This document shows positions 9,413 through 20,949 of a stretch of DNA of 64,000 bases, in pieces (position 1 is the stretch's first letter; every line of letters starts with the position of its first letter). The notes under the pieces are model-generated. The model did no database searches, was not told the origin of the DNA, and saw nothing but the letters and a program-made list of their open reading frames with translations. Source of the DNA: Diphasiastrum complanatum (lineage: Eukaryota; Streptophyta; Lycopodiopsida; Lycopodiales; Lycopodiaceae); NCBI GenBank assembly GCA_029204225.1, contig CM055106.1, positions 44,771,313 to 44,835,312 of the forward strand, read 5' to 3'. The position numbers and the translations under genes are program-made.

Positions 9413-10638
9413 GATAGGCTATGGAGGAACGTGCACAATCGAAACTCTTGGAAGAGCGGTTCCATCGATGGTAGCATCAGAACCGAGCAACGATAAAGAT
9501 GCCATACGAGGTACAGGATGGTCCGGGGTGATTAGAGACACAAAGCCCTTTGATTTAGTGCATACGAAGCCAATTTGTAGAATCAAAGTAACAAAAAATT
9601 TCATAGCAAGCAGGCCATTGGGCAGCTGACAAAAAAGTGCTTATAACGGAGGCAATTCTCAGTGAAGTTTGTTGCAAACAAGAATTGGGACATGTTACTA
9701 GACAATCGGGGTAGTTGTGGAGGTTCAATTCTCAATAATTGATCAGAAGGCAGTTCCAAAGATATGCAACAAAGCTTAGTCTTTGCAGACCGGGGTTTAC
9801 AGAGCAAAAAGTTTGGATCTTTCTTTGTAGGAAGCGGTTTTTGGATCTATAAGAAGCCATAGTAGACACGGTGGAACTTTTGACAAGTTTGGAAGTGAAA
9901 AGCTATTAACACTTCACAGCGGAAGTGTGGTGGAGCTCATGCTTGGGATACTTTTGGGTAAGTAAAAAGCATGAACAAGTGGTGGATTGTAACTTGATAT
10001 CTGTCCAAATGATGGAGATCATGTGTTGTGCTTTAGATCTACTTCAATTATTAGTTCATTTCAGGTTGACGTGGTATATCATAGTGCAAAGTGGGATTGC
10101 ATGGTCTAGTATTAGAATGGAGAGGTCGTTTGGATGCAGCCAAGGAAGATCTCACGTGTGAGCTAGATGGTATATCAGTGCACACCATTGGTGGACTTGA
10201 AAATAATATTGGAGTAAGTATTTGATGGGTATTCTCAAGTGGAAACATTTTGGTGATTAAAACTAGGACATAGATGAGGAGAATACAGATAGAAGCACAT
10301 GTGGAATAGATGGACAAGATTAGTATCGTAAGTTACTTCTCTTAAGTATGATTGTGTGGCTCATTAACCAGTAAGACTTGGCTATTATAAGCAATTTGAT
10401 GAAGGTAGATGCCAATGCAAAGCTACAAGTGGCATTTACTTTCTGAGAAACACGACTTCAAGTAAGCAGTAGAGTTTTCTGAGGTTGCTAGCATGGGGTA
10501 GTCCAATGCTTGGGATGCAGAGCAGGAATGATCCGTGTGGACATCAGCTAGAGCTTGAATGAGGGATGCCAATATATTCTTGAGCCAAGATATCAATCGG
10601 ATAGGCTGTAGCAGTGGATCTACCTATGACAAAGCTGT
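9413..10638 (+). other. Leader and decayed gag region of a Copia remnant
   Basis: Sequence between the primer site and the recognisable nucleocapsid region. Short open stretches exist (for example from the ATG at 9420) but I could not recognise a Gag motif. Presumably it is the decayed 5' part of the element, possibly rearranged. Confidence 0.35.
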
Positions 10639-11822
10639 ATGGTGAGAATGCTCATACTGAGTCTACCAAATATGATATTCGACAAAGCAGTTAGTCTTGT
10701 TGCTGATGAGAGACTGCTGAGGGATGAAGGAGAGGGAAGCAGTGATCAAGAGAAGGCCCTCTTCACAAAAGAAAAGAAGAAAAACAAGAACAAACCCAGA
10801 TTAGAGAAGATGAATTTCTCGAATCAACAATCTTCTTCTTGTGATCACTGTCACAAACCAGGCCATACGGCCAACAAATGCTGGTTCAATCTAGCAATAT
10901 CTTGCATGCACTGCAAGAAAAGGGGCATTCTGCATACGATTGTAGATTCAACCCAAAAAGAAAAAACAAGGCTGAAAAGACAGATGTTGCAGAGTCATCC
11001 AAGGATGCAGACAGAGGTGACGAAGCCTTCATGATACTCGATGAAGCTTCAATGAGCCACATTGAACACAACTACAATGTAGTCATTGATTCAAGAGCAA
11101 CATCACACATGACCTGCAACAAGAAGATCTTGATCGACTTCAGAGAACTTGAAAACAACAGAGCAGTGATTTTAGGCGATGGGAGCAGACACGATGTCAA
11201 AGGCATCGGCACTCTACAACTGTGAACACTGTCAGGCCAAGCAGAGTTGCCAGGGACACTCTATGTGCCCTCACTCAGAAAAGATCTGCTATCAGTCTCC
11301 AAGATGACAGATCTTGGCATTCAAGTTTTGTTCGATGACAACACATGTCGTATGATCGAGAAAACGCCAAACAAGTTGCTGGCGGTCGGATGCAGAGAAG
11401 GAAACCTCTACCAGGCCAAGATAATCAGCAACTCTGATAGCATATTAAATGCATCAGAAAATGAAGATCAGCTCTGGCATAGGAGAATGTATCATTTGAA
11501 CATGCGGAGCCTGTATGACATGTGCAAGAAAGACATGGTCACAGGTCTCAAGATATCAAGGCCCAAAACTGAATTCTGCGAGGCCTGTCAGAAAGGCAAG
11601 CAACATCAAAATCCATTCACACATGAGGGAAGAAGAGCCAAGAAAGTTCTTGAGCTCGTCCACTCTGATGTCTGTGGACTGATGAAGATGGATTTGCTCT
11701 CAAGTTTGAGGTATTTTTTGACGTTCATAGATGATTACAACCGGATGACCACGATCTTCTACCTAAGGAATAAATTTGAAGTGTTTGATTCCTTCAAGAA
11801 ATCCATGGCATTTGCAGAGTGA
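10639..11822 (+). pseudogene. Copia gag-protease-integrase remnant with two zinc knuckles
   Basis: The first part encodes a Gag tail (DERLLRDEGEG) and two zinc knuckles: CDHCHKPGHTANKC, and a second (CMHCKKRGH...C) cut by a frameshift near 10925. The next frame gives the protease site as VIDSRATSHM, where the usual D-S-G-A is D-S-R-A. A stop follows at 11223. The same frame then continues with LYVPSLRKDLLSVSKM, the integrase zinc finger (LWHRRMYHLN and CEACQKGK) and the start of the catalytic core (HSDVCG, TFIDDYNR). It ends at 11820 before the second catalytic Asp; RT and RNase H are missing. This lineage is distinct from families 1, B and 3, which have a single knuckle. Confidence 0.85.
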
Positions 11823-12204
11823 CACGATATTTGAGGGTTATTACAAGCTTGCTATCCCTCTAAAACAAGGTGGGGTGCAAATGCAAAATTTGCAACCTGT
11901 TCTATATGTCTTGTATAATGCTGATGCACCAAGTGATTTGAGCGCCTGTGTGCATAGTAAACTCAAATTTTTGAGTCTGTGTTTTGGCGACCAAGGGAAG
12001 GTGCCTAAAAAATTTGTGACTTGTAGCCTGGCTGCTAAAAACAGAGCAAAACATTCGGAAGGCATCAACTCCATTGTTGAGTCTTTCTCTGCTCTTGAGT
12101 GGTCAGTCTGCTTGTTCAGGTTATCTTACTGTGTGGCACCGTTATTAAATGTCATGGGTCGCAAACTTATATGCGTCGACACTTTGGAAAATTGGGGTGA
12201 CTAA
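11823..12204 (+). other. Unidentified coding-like tail after the Copia remnant
   Basis: The frame 11776-12204 stays open for 142 codons and from about 11830 no longer reads as Copia. Pieces such as VPKKFVTCSLAAKNRAK, SIVESFSALEWSVCLFRLSY and GRKLICVDTLENWGD have ordinary protein composition, but I do not recognise a family. It might be a host gene fragment picked up by, or lying beside, the broken element, or it may be chance. Confidence 0.3.
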
Positions 12205-12472
12205 GTCTTATCTCAATGTTGTAAGATCTTTGTAGTCGAGTTCTAAAAGCCAGTCTTCCGGAGAACCGCAGTCAAGATATGTGGGTCTTGATGATGTGGA
12301 ATTAAATTCAGGTTTAGATAATACTTAGGGCAATGCATAGATGCATATATTTTGTAATAGATTGTAAATGCCCCAGGCGGTAGGGGTTGTTACCACCATT
12401 TTCCACGATATAATAGACACACTCATTTTCAAAACCAGTTGTTATGGATGTTTGTTCAATGTCTTATAAGAT

Positions 12473-12850
12473 GTTTGAATATTTTCATTTGAATGTGATA
12501 TTCAACACAAGTTGTGTTTGAATATTTTCATTTGAATGTGAGATTCAAAATTAGTTTCAAAATATCGCATAAGATGTTTGAATATATTCAAACACTAGTC
12601 ATCATGTTGTTGCAGTTATACTGAAAGTATTGTCAATTTGAACGATGTTTTTATTGTCTTGTCAATCCCATCTATTTGAGATCTAGGCACTGATTTGAGA
12701 TCTTAGCCATTTTGTTTCATACAATATCGTTGTATTTGAGTCAAATTTGGTTTTCTTGTCAATCCCATCTATTTGAGATCTAGGCGCTGATTTGAGATCT
12801 TAGCCATTTTGTTTCATACAATATCATTGTATTTAGTCAAATTTGGTTTC
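12473..12850. repeat. Two short tandem duplications (43-bp and 97-bp units)
   Basis: gtttgaatattttcatttga is repeated at 12473 and 12516. A 97-bp unit starting cttgtcaatcccatctattt is repeated at 12658 and 12755. The second duplication lies in the leader of the family B element that follows; the related leader at 58861 has only one copy. Confidence 0.85.
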
Positions 12851-13075
12851 TTAGTGTATTTCACACGTGCTAAGTGTGTTTGACCAACTTTGCCCATACT
12901 CCACCATTTAACGTGAAGTAGATCTACTTTCAGAGAGACTGGTAGGGCTAGTGAGATCCATCTCACATTTTGTTGCAAGATCTTGCATAGGAGTTGGTAG
13001 CACACCATTATTGAATCCTATAGTGAGAGAGTAGCAACATTTTTTGTTCATCACTTTTGTTTATTTTCACTTTAC
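12851..13075 (+). other. Leader of family B Copia element B1
   Basis: Closely matches 58936-59173 upstream of element B2, for example ttagtgtatttcacacgtgc, gaagtagatct and catcactttt. Both end just before the Gag ATG. No primer site was found upstream, so the 5' LTR is missing or too changed to see. Confidence 0.6.
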
Positions 13076-15243
13076 ATGGCTTCAATGGGTTCATACTTGT
13101 TGAAACCAAGTGAGAGATTGACTACTTTCAATAATTTAATATGGAAGGTGAGAATGGAGTCCATCTTGATACTCCAAGATATGATGGACATTGTTCTTGG
13201 CCTTGAAAAAGAGCCTCAAGTTCTTCAAGATGTTCAAAAATACAAGAAGAGAGCTAGGATGGCTCTCCACTTTATCAAGATGAATGTCTCTAATGAGATA
13301 TTGAGGGAGATTGGTACTTGCACTACAGCCAAAGAAGCTTGGGATTGTCTCAAGTCTATCTAAGAGGCTAAGAACACCTATGATGAACTCGTTAGGACAT
13401 CACAGTCATGAAAGAATCATGAAAGCAATGGATTCGGATGGAGTTCATAACTGCTCACTGGTCACTGCCAGCTGAATCGTTCCTACAGTCCTCCAGAATA
13501 TAGTCAGGCACTGCTGACCTACGTTTAGAAATTAATGTAGCATTCAACAAGAGTTCAACCAATGTGCAAAATTAAATGAACAAGAGTGAATCAGACATAC
13601 GAATAATAGCAGACTAATTTGCATTCAAGATCGTACATGAAAAGAGTGACATGGCTCAATAGCTACAAAATCATCTATTGATTTTTTGATTCTTCGAGCA
13701 CTGCATGCAGATCCACGCAATGCGTTGGCGTGAGAGAAATACAGTTCTTCCACGAGTAATGTCTCGCTTACTAGCAGACTTGTGGATCTATGTGGATCCT
13801 GCTTACAGAAACTTGTCTTGCATGCAGGCGGACTTCTATTCTATATTTTCGTCTTGATTGCTTACTAGCATCAAACCACTTTGTGTGTATATCTATCAAG
13901 TATCATCCAAAGAGTATATATTCATTCTGTGTAACTTCTAGATTAGAGTAACTAAACATCTACAACTAATCATGAATTACAAGAGTGGTAGATAAGCCAC
14001 GACCTAGAGTGTATCTGCTGACGTCATGCTATTAGATCAGATATCTGTACTTCTGGATACTTGCATGATCTTGCTGGTCCTTTTTGGAGCATGAGGGCAG
14101 AAGGGGTGTTGCGATCATTTGACTTTCTTGTCATCTGACTTTCTCCTGCTGTACCGTGAAAGATTCTCTTTCACAAAACTTTGACGTTCGTGTTTTCTCG
14201 TCAAGGTGTTCGCGAACATTTTTCGCTTCGTGTCATTTGACTTTTATATTCGCGAACATTTTCATCAGGCAAAGGGCTGAAAGCTAGCAAAGCTTTGTAA
14301 ATAGAAACGTTTTGTTTCTTCAAACTCTAGGCTCCTCACTCTTAGAAATCAAATCTTCCAAATTAGTCAAAAGAGTGATGAGAGTGCATCTAATTATGTT
14401 TTGAGAGTCAAGGATATTCATAGGGAGCTTTCATGCATTGGTGACTCAATCAATCAAAGTGAGCTAGTCCAAGTCATTTTTAATGGCTTGAGAAATGAAT
14501 ATGACAACTTTGTCCAATCCTATGCCATTAAGGAGGAGCTACCAAGTTTGGAGGTCCTTCAAAGTGTGCTTATTTCTGAAGAATAAAGAGAAGAGTACAA
14601 ACTCTTGAGGATGGACAAGCTATCACTCAATTATGATGATGGCAAAGATTTATTTGTCAAGGACAAGCACAAAGGGAGGAGCAAGAACCAATATCAACAA
14701 TCCTCAAGCAAGGACAAAGCCAAAGCCAAAGACAAAGATGAGGAGGAAGATGATTTCTCTAGTGCTTCTATATCTAAGCTCAAGAAGAAGAAGATCAAGT
14801 GCTGATATTGTGGCAAGAAAGGCCATTATGCCACCAATTGCTTCAAGTCAACTCAAGCAAGCCAACATCTCCAACAAGAAAGAAGACTCTATTGCAAGTG
14901 AAGGAGAGGGATCTCTTATGGTCTCTAGCTTCTCATCCTCTCCTTTCAAGAAGGATGGATTATGGAGGAGGATGATATACCAATGATCAAATGTGACAAT
15001 ATCTTGGCCCAAGATCTTGCCAATAATCCCATATTTCATGCAAGGAGCAAGCACATAGAAGTGGCACACCACTTTGTGAGGGAAAAGCTTATTGGAGGAT
15101 AAATCTATTTGGAGCCTGATAACACATCCTCTTGTTTTGCCGATCTACTCATCAAGCCTTTGAGCAAAAGTGCCATCACCGAGCATAGATCTAATCTTGG
15201 AGTAATAACACTTAGTGTTCAATAGATAACTTTTTAGGAGGAG
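13076..15243 (+). pseudogene. Family B Copia element B1: gag joined to RNase H, interrupted
   Basis: Gag starts at 13076 (PSERL, WKVRMESILILQDMMDIV) and runs to 13363. A foreign segment (about 13378-14326) interrupts it, and Gag resumes with RLLTLRNQIFQ-type sequence and LRVKDIHREL. Breaks: a stop after DCLKSI (13361), a stop at 14584 and a TGA inside the zinc knuckle where C-x-YCGKKGHYATNC is expected (about 14802). Near 14960 the sequence jumps to the RNase H tail: IKCDNILAQDLANN, FHARSKHIEVAHHFVREK and FADLLIKPLSK. Protease, integrase and RT are therefore deleted. A purine tract (ttttaggaggag) at about 15232-15243 abuts an LTR start. This is a dead element and, before the stops, was already non-autonomous. 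Confidence 0.85.
13378..14326. mobile_element. Unidentified insertion of about 0.95 kb inside B1 gag
   Basis: Comparison with the uninterrupted gag at 59460-59485 puts the foreign segment between aagaacacct and ctaggctcc. No long frame is visible. It has repeated motifs near its right end: ttcgcgaacatttt occurs twice, and tcatttgactttc/tcatctgactttc forms a pair. No convincing target duplication or terminal repeat could be assigned; a solo LTR or other non-autonomous element is likely. Confidence 0.65.
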
Positions 15244-15720
15244 TGTGAAAAATGCAAAAAGTTATCTATGTTAATTGTAGGGGTCTTACACTCTTTTATG
15301 TCTAGCATCTTGGTGTAGAAATTTGATAGGGTCAAAATTGGCATAGATGGCAAATTGGTCAAATCCACATGTAATGCCTCTATTGAGCCAAAGTAGTTTA
15401 AGAGGTGAAACTTGAGCTAAATAAGTTGTTGACAAGTGTTTTTATTTAGTTTGATGTGTGACAAGTCAAAGTTCAAGAGGTCCAATAGAATTTAGAGGTG
15501 GAAGCATCAATGATCCAATAGGATTTGAGATATGCTTGTGAATGGACCAATAGAATCAAGAGGTGGATGCATCATTGGTCCAATAGAAATGATAGGTGAC
15601 AGAAATGAGGTCCAATAGATTTTGAGGGTGAACTACCTCGTGGATTTACTAGTGTCATTGTACTTCTCATTTGGTGCTAAGTAGTTTGGAGATCAATCTT
15701 GATTTTGAGTCTAAGTGTGG
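15244..15720 (+). repeat. 3' LTR of element B1 with internal CCAATAG-type repeats
   Basis: Starts TGTGAAAAATGC right after the purine tract. It shares aggggtcttac, ttgatagggtcaaa and ttggcatagatggcaaatt with the LTR at 61521. At 15478-15625 a degenerate unit around gGTCCAATAGaatttagaggtg is repeated about four to five times. Both LTRs then reach the shared stretch gtgtcattgtacttctcatttgg. The right end is not defined. Confidence 0.75.
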
Positions 15721-16440
15721 TTTATTCCTTTGCTTGAACAAGAAATAATCATTCTTGAAAACCTTTTAAAAATTGAAGGAGAATTTTGTTGGACTAGGCA
15801 TCACGATACTTGTTATCAAGATGTTGTCAGAGCAATTGAGAATTATGCATATCCATGAAACAAGCATGTTGCAATATAAATAGAAACAATATTCAAATCC
15901 AAAGATGCAGTAATATCAGAGCTTTTTTTAATATAATAGTGCACAAAATTACTACATCAAACGGGTTTTGTAATACAGAGACATAATCAAGCTGAACAAG
16001 TATAAACTTGTGCATAATATTAACAACATTGTCAATAATCTGAATGCCAGAAGATCGTGAAGTGGCAGATTACTGTATTTTGTTGAACCAGGTTGTTCTT
16101 GTTCTGGTTCTGGTTCTTTAGAAGAAATCTCTTTCATGTTTGTAAAGTAATCAGCAGGAGGAGAATCTTCAAAGGTAATGCTAGAGTCTTCATCGACATC
16201 GAGCAGCATTATGACCCATCTTTGGATTACACGTCCACCTCTGATTACACCACGATGAGCCATTCTGGCAGAAACTAAAGAGTGAGCACTATAAGTGGAA
16301 GATTAGAATTGAAACGCCTAAGGTATTGGTGATTCATGAATAAATTGATGGATTTATAAGGAAAAAGATCACTGATCAAAGGATAATCCTAGAAGATTTG
16401 AATTCATGCAATCAGTCTTTCTGATAAGATTGTAATATAT
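15721..16440. other. No clear gene; one weak minus-strand ORF
   Basis: A 103-codon minus-strand frame (15952-16263) starts MAHRGVIRGGRVIQRW and has an acidic, E/P-rich stretch (SSKEPEPEQEQPG). Its composition is protein-like in the first 70 codons, but I know no matching family and see no promoter. I leave it as an unidentified ORF. Confidence 0.25.
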
Positions 16441-16465
16441 CAAACAAACAAAAGATCAAAAAAGA

Positions 16466-19365
16466 ATGGAAGATCCAAAGAAGAGCGATCAAAAACAACA
16501 AAACTCATGGAAGAAGGAAGTATCCGAACTTGAAAGAAAATTTGAGGATCTGAAAGTTCATATTCTTCAACCAAAGAATTAGAGAAAATCTCCTAATATA
16601 ATAGGAAAGTCGAATGTATGGTGTACAAAGTGCAATAAGGAAGGTCACCATTATATATAGATCTAAAATGTAGGTTTCCTATGTAGAAGAGAGTAATGAG
16701 GAAGGAAATTCTGACAACAAAGAGGTTTATTTAATGGAGGTAGATCCTGGTGAGACTGTATATGAAGTACAAGCTTCTAATTTGAAAAGTACTACGACAC
16801 CAGTCTCTTCTTCATATAAAACTCTTGTGAAAAAAATTATTCTAGTATAGAAGTATATACCCAATCAGCAGAAGAATGGTGTCCAAAGGACAAAACAGAT
16901 ACCTACATGTTTTAATTGTGAAACACCTGGACATTATTCTAATGAATGTCCTGAACCAAAGAAGCAAATTGGATATGTACCCTTGTGTGAAAATTGCAAA
17001 GTTGAAGGACATGTAACTTCGGATTGTCCTAAGCCACCAGTTAAAAAGTTACTGGTAAAGTTTGTCAAACCTGAAGCCACTAAGGATAGTGAAACCAAAG
17101 ATGAAGTGGTTTAGTAGCTCGAACTTTCTGACGAAGAAACAAATTGGCCAAGCGATATTGATTTTGAAGTATCGAAAGTAAGCACTAGAAGCAAAATCAA
17201 ACAGAAATGACAAGATCAAATTCGGCCCATAATAGAATCGCCTAAGAAAAGGACAAAATCTTCGAAGAAAAAGAAAGATTCTAAAGAAAAAGTCAGTAAC
17301 TTTATCACACATGAAGATATAAAAGACGATCGATGATAAGAAATATTTTGCTCCAAAAATAACGAAAGAAGTAAAACAACTTCTTACCAAAGAATCAAAT
17401 AAATCAAAGAAAAAAGTTACTTTTGAAGAACCTTTGGAAGCTATGGTTTCAACAAGACCAAAGATCGAAAAATCTTTGTCCTTAAGGTCAAGTTATGATA
17501 TCATTGAAGATGTTGGCAATTTGAGACCAAGCATAATGTTTAAACAGCTTTTAGAAGACAATGTCTTCTATGAAAAACAACTAAAAGAATTATTAGTGAG
17601 AAGACGAAGGAGGAAACCAGAACTGCCAGTAGTCAACATTAATAAGGTTGAAATGGATGATCGAGGAGCCTCAAAGATCAAATTATAGATTAAAGGATGT
17701 ATTATTTCAAATGTACTAGTTGATTCGGGATCTGGAGTGAATATTATCACAGAGGAGACTGCCCATGAGCTTGGATTAACTCACATTACATCTATTAATA
17801 AGTTCTTAAGGTTAGCTAATCAAACAATAAGGAAGCCTGTGGGACTACTCAACAATGTTGAAGTAAAGATCGAAGGGGAATTGTTTCTACTAAATTTTGT
17901 GGTAATTAAACCAGTAGCAATTCCTACTTATCTGATATCGTTGGGTCGACCATGGTTATATGAAGCTGATGTGATTACTCATTGGAAAAACCGGAAGTTC
18001 TAATTTCCTATACGAGGAACTAATAAGCAAGTCCATATGAGCTGGTTGAAAGACAAATACAAAGGCGAGACTCAATTGGATTTCAATTATACTTCGAGAT
18101 CTGAGTCTTCTTCCAGCTCGGAAACAAAAACATCTAATTATATAGATATTTGATTTTTAGAATATTATGAATTAGAAGAAGAAGAAGTCGAGCCAAGTGA
18201 GCCCCAGAATAGGGAGGTATATGGGAAAAGCGAGATAAACCCTACTATGGGAATGATCGACATAGACAAAGTTTGAAGAATACCTCTTGAGCGGGGAAAA
18301 GAAGTGAATATTTCACTCCGCTTATCCAAATTTGATGGAAGTTTATATCATAAGATATTAAAGGAATTTATTGATGTTTTTGCCTGGGATTTAAAAGATT
18401 TAAAAGGTATTCCTAGTGAATTTGGAGAGCATCGAATTGATTTAAAGACAAATGCTCTACCAATTAGACAAAGGCAGTACAGATTGAACTCTAAATATTC
18501 CCTAATGGTGAAAGAAAAATCAGATAAGTTTGTTGAAGCCGGAATAATCTATCCAGTTCTAAGCAGTGAATGGGTATCCCCCATTGTGGTGGTTCCAAAG
18601 AAGAAAACTGGTAAAAACTGAGTTTGTCAAGATTTCAGAAAATTAAATGCAGCAACGAAGAAGGATTATCATCCTTTACCCTTTACAGATATCATATTGG
18701 ATAAAGTTGCTGGTTATGAAAGATATAGTTTTTTGGACAGTTTTTATGGTTACTATCAAGTTCAAATCAGACCAGAAGATCGAAGTAAAACAACCTTTGC
18801 AATGGATTGGGGTACCTATGCGTACAATAGGATGCCATTCGGATTTTGCAACGCACCTACTACGTTTCAAAGAATGATGACAGTAATATTCCAAGACTTT
18901 TTGAGGAAATTTATCGAAATATATATAGACAATTTCTATATTTTTCGTTTGCATAAAGAACATTTGGAGAAGCTCCAACAAACAACGCAAAGATGCAGAG
19001 AAACATCTACATCCTTACATCCTGAGAAAAGCTATTTTGGGATGACTGAAGGCATTCTGTTGGGCCATCGAATATCAGAATGAGGTATCGAAGTTGATCA
19101 GGACAAGGTCAAAGTGATTGATGCACTCTTACCCCCAATCAATCTGAGGGAGTTAAGAGGTTTTCTTGGCCATTTGGGCTACTATCGAAGGTTTGTACGA
19201 GATTATGCTATGATAGCATCCCCTTTGAATAAGCTACTAAAGAAAGATGTTACATATGAATGGAGTACAGATCGTCAGAAGTCTTTTGAAAGACTGAAAT
19301 TTAAACTGAAGACTGTTCTGAAGTCTGTCCAAAGCAGCACGCCTGGTCAGCCAAATCCTGCATAG
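16466..19365 (+). pseudogene. Ty3-like (gypsy-type) gag-protease-RT remnant
   Basis: Gag pieces carry CCHC knuckles: CTKCNKEGHHY (decayed), CFNCETPGHYSNEC (from 16908) and CENCKVEGHVTSDC. A frame change lies near 17330. From there to 19365 one frame continues: protease with VLVDSGSGVNI and ISLGRPWL (17700-18000); an acidic linker; RT with PIRQRQYRLN, GIIYPVLSSEWVSPIVVVPK, DFRKLNAATKKD, YSFLDSFYGYYQV, MPFGFCNAPTTFQ and RGFLGHLGYYRRFV. The frame contains six stops: 17686 TAG, 18001 TAA, 18151, 18274, 18619 and 19081 TGA. The RT active site reads YIDN rather than YxDD. Protease directly followed by RT indicates Ty3-like order. RNase H and integrase are missing beyond 19330, where unrelated gag sequence begins. 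It is dead. A pararetrovirus origin is less likely, as no movement-protein-like sequence is visible. Confidence 0.85.
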
Positions 19366-19758
19366 GTACCTTATAGACAAAAACCAATATGGTTCCCACC
19401 ATCTGCCGGGCTATGCATCCTGCTACTGCTTGTCCTTCATATCAACATATCCAAGCACATACAGTCCAACAATATGAAGAACAACCGTCACAATCTGGAC
19501 ATTCCTTGCATTATCATGATTACCCACCATAAAGTCCAGAACCACTAGCCATACAAGATGGCTATGCCATTACACTAGGGCCATTGAACAACAGATGTTT
19601 CATCTGTGGTGAAACCGGCCATTTTATGGTTGATTGTCCAGTCAAGACCAAGTACCATGCCGAGTGTCCCGAGTGTGTTAGAAAACATAGTTTCAAAGAT
19701 TGTCCAAAACAACCCACCAAGATCCTACCTGTCCGACATGTTAGTTATGACTCCTGAT
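19366..19758 (+). pseudogene. Second gag nucleocapsid fragment
   Basis: One frame reads PATACPSYQHIQAHTVQQY, then a stop, then SPEPLAIQDGYAITLGPLNN, a zinc knuckle CFICGETGHFMVDC and a second Cys/His cluster (CPECVRKHSFKDC), ending at a stop about 19758. It does not continue the RT frame to its left, so two different retroelements are joined near 19330-19390. Confidence 0.65.
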
Positions 19759-20949
19759 AGGATTATCACGACAACACAACACAAGCACTATAGCACGCAA
19801 CCGCTCAACTTGCTGCTCAATCAAGAAGTTTCTTGCAAACTTCTACATTACTGCACAAGACACCAGCTCCATAATGCAAAAGACACTAATATGAAATGAG
19901 TCCTTGTAGGAGGCAAGCGAAACCGATATTCTGTCATCTGCTACAATGTCCAACCAAGAGCAACCTCCACAAAGAATTGACAATTTTTCTCCCCTTCTAC
20001 AACCTCAAATCTATTTGTCTTTCCACATGCTGATAAGATTTCCAATGTGCCAATATACAATAAATCTGAGATTCGGAAATCCGCATAGAGATTCGGTTCC
20101 GAATCTCTTGCTCAGAGAGGTCCTCAAGACATGGTACCTCAACCATCACTGCATCTCAAGCTATATCTTACAACATCTACTATCAATGATGGTAGATTTT
20201 AGTGTCACCATCCCTGCCTTGTTTTGACAAGGGCATGTCAGAGTAAGTCTCACTACTCTACAAAACCAATGGCATATTGCAATTGTCAAGGTGAATTATA
20301 CATGTATGACTTTTTGTTTGACGAGTGGTCTACAGCTTTCACTCTCTGTAGCATTGATATCTTCCTTGTTTATTTTTATAATTTTGTGATTTGGTAATTT
20401 CTTCTAATTACATATCTTTTTTCTAAATTTGTTTTTAGTTCATCAAGGATAGCCATTGAACAAGAGACATCATGTAGCGTATCTCAAGAATAACTTGTCA
20501 TTCCTCTATCAATCTTCAAATCACCTTATACAGAGTTTTGAATTTTTGAGCATATTCCAAATCTGAGAAGTACAGATCACGACAAAGTTAATTCCTACGT
20601 CTCATTGCCAAATTCATCTTTGAGTCAACTACAGCAAGATTGAAACAAATTTAGTTAAAATTTGTTCAATCTTTAGTCCAGTCACATGCTCAACGTGTTT
20701 TCAACTACGTGTTCCACACGCCGATCAAATATTGAGCATGAATAGTTACCAACAACAACATCCCCACCAACAGATTTTTTGGGGGGGAGAGAGTGGATCT
20801 GCTTGGATCCACTGGAGCAGTTACGCTGCCATCAGCAACATCGCAAGTCAAATATGAAAAAGACAAGGCTAAGAAGACAGATGGGCAATTCAAAGAGACT
20901 TAATCAGAAGTAGTACTCCAGTCACGACGAGGATCCTTCAGAAAGGGAA
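19759..20949. other. No recognisable gene
   Basis: Open frames of up to about 90 codons exist (for example 19946-20227) without motifs I can name. Probably decayed retroelement sequence continuing from the left. Confidence 0.35.

Noticed and set aside
16466-19365. Integrated pararetrovirus (caulimovirid) instead of a Ty3-like element
   Set aside because: No movement-protein or coat-like region is visible, and protease-RT with three knuckles is compatible with Ty3-like elements. RNase H and integrase are missing, so the alternative cannot be fully excluded.
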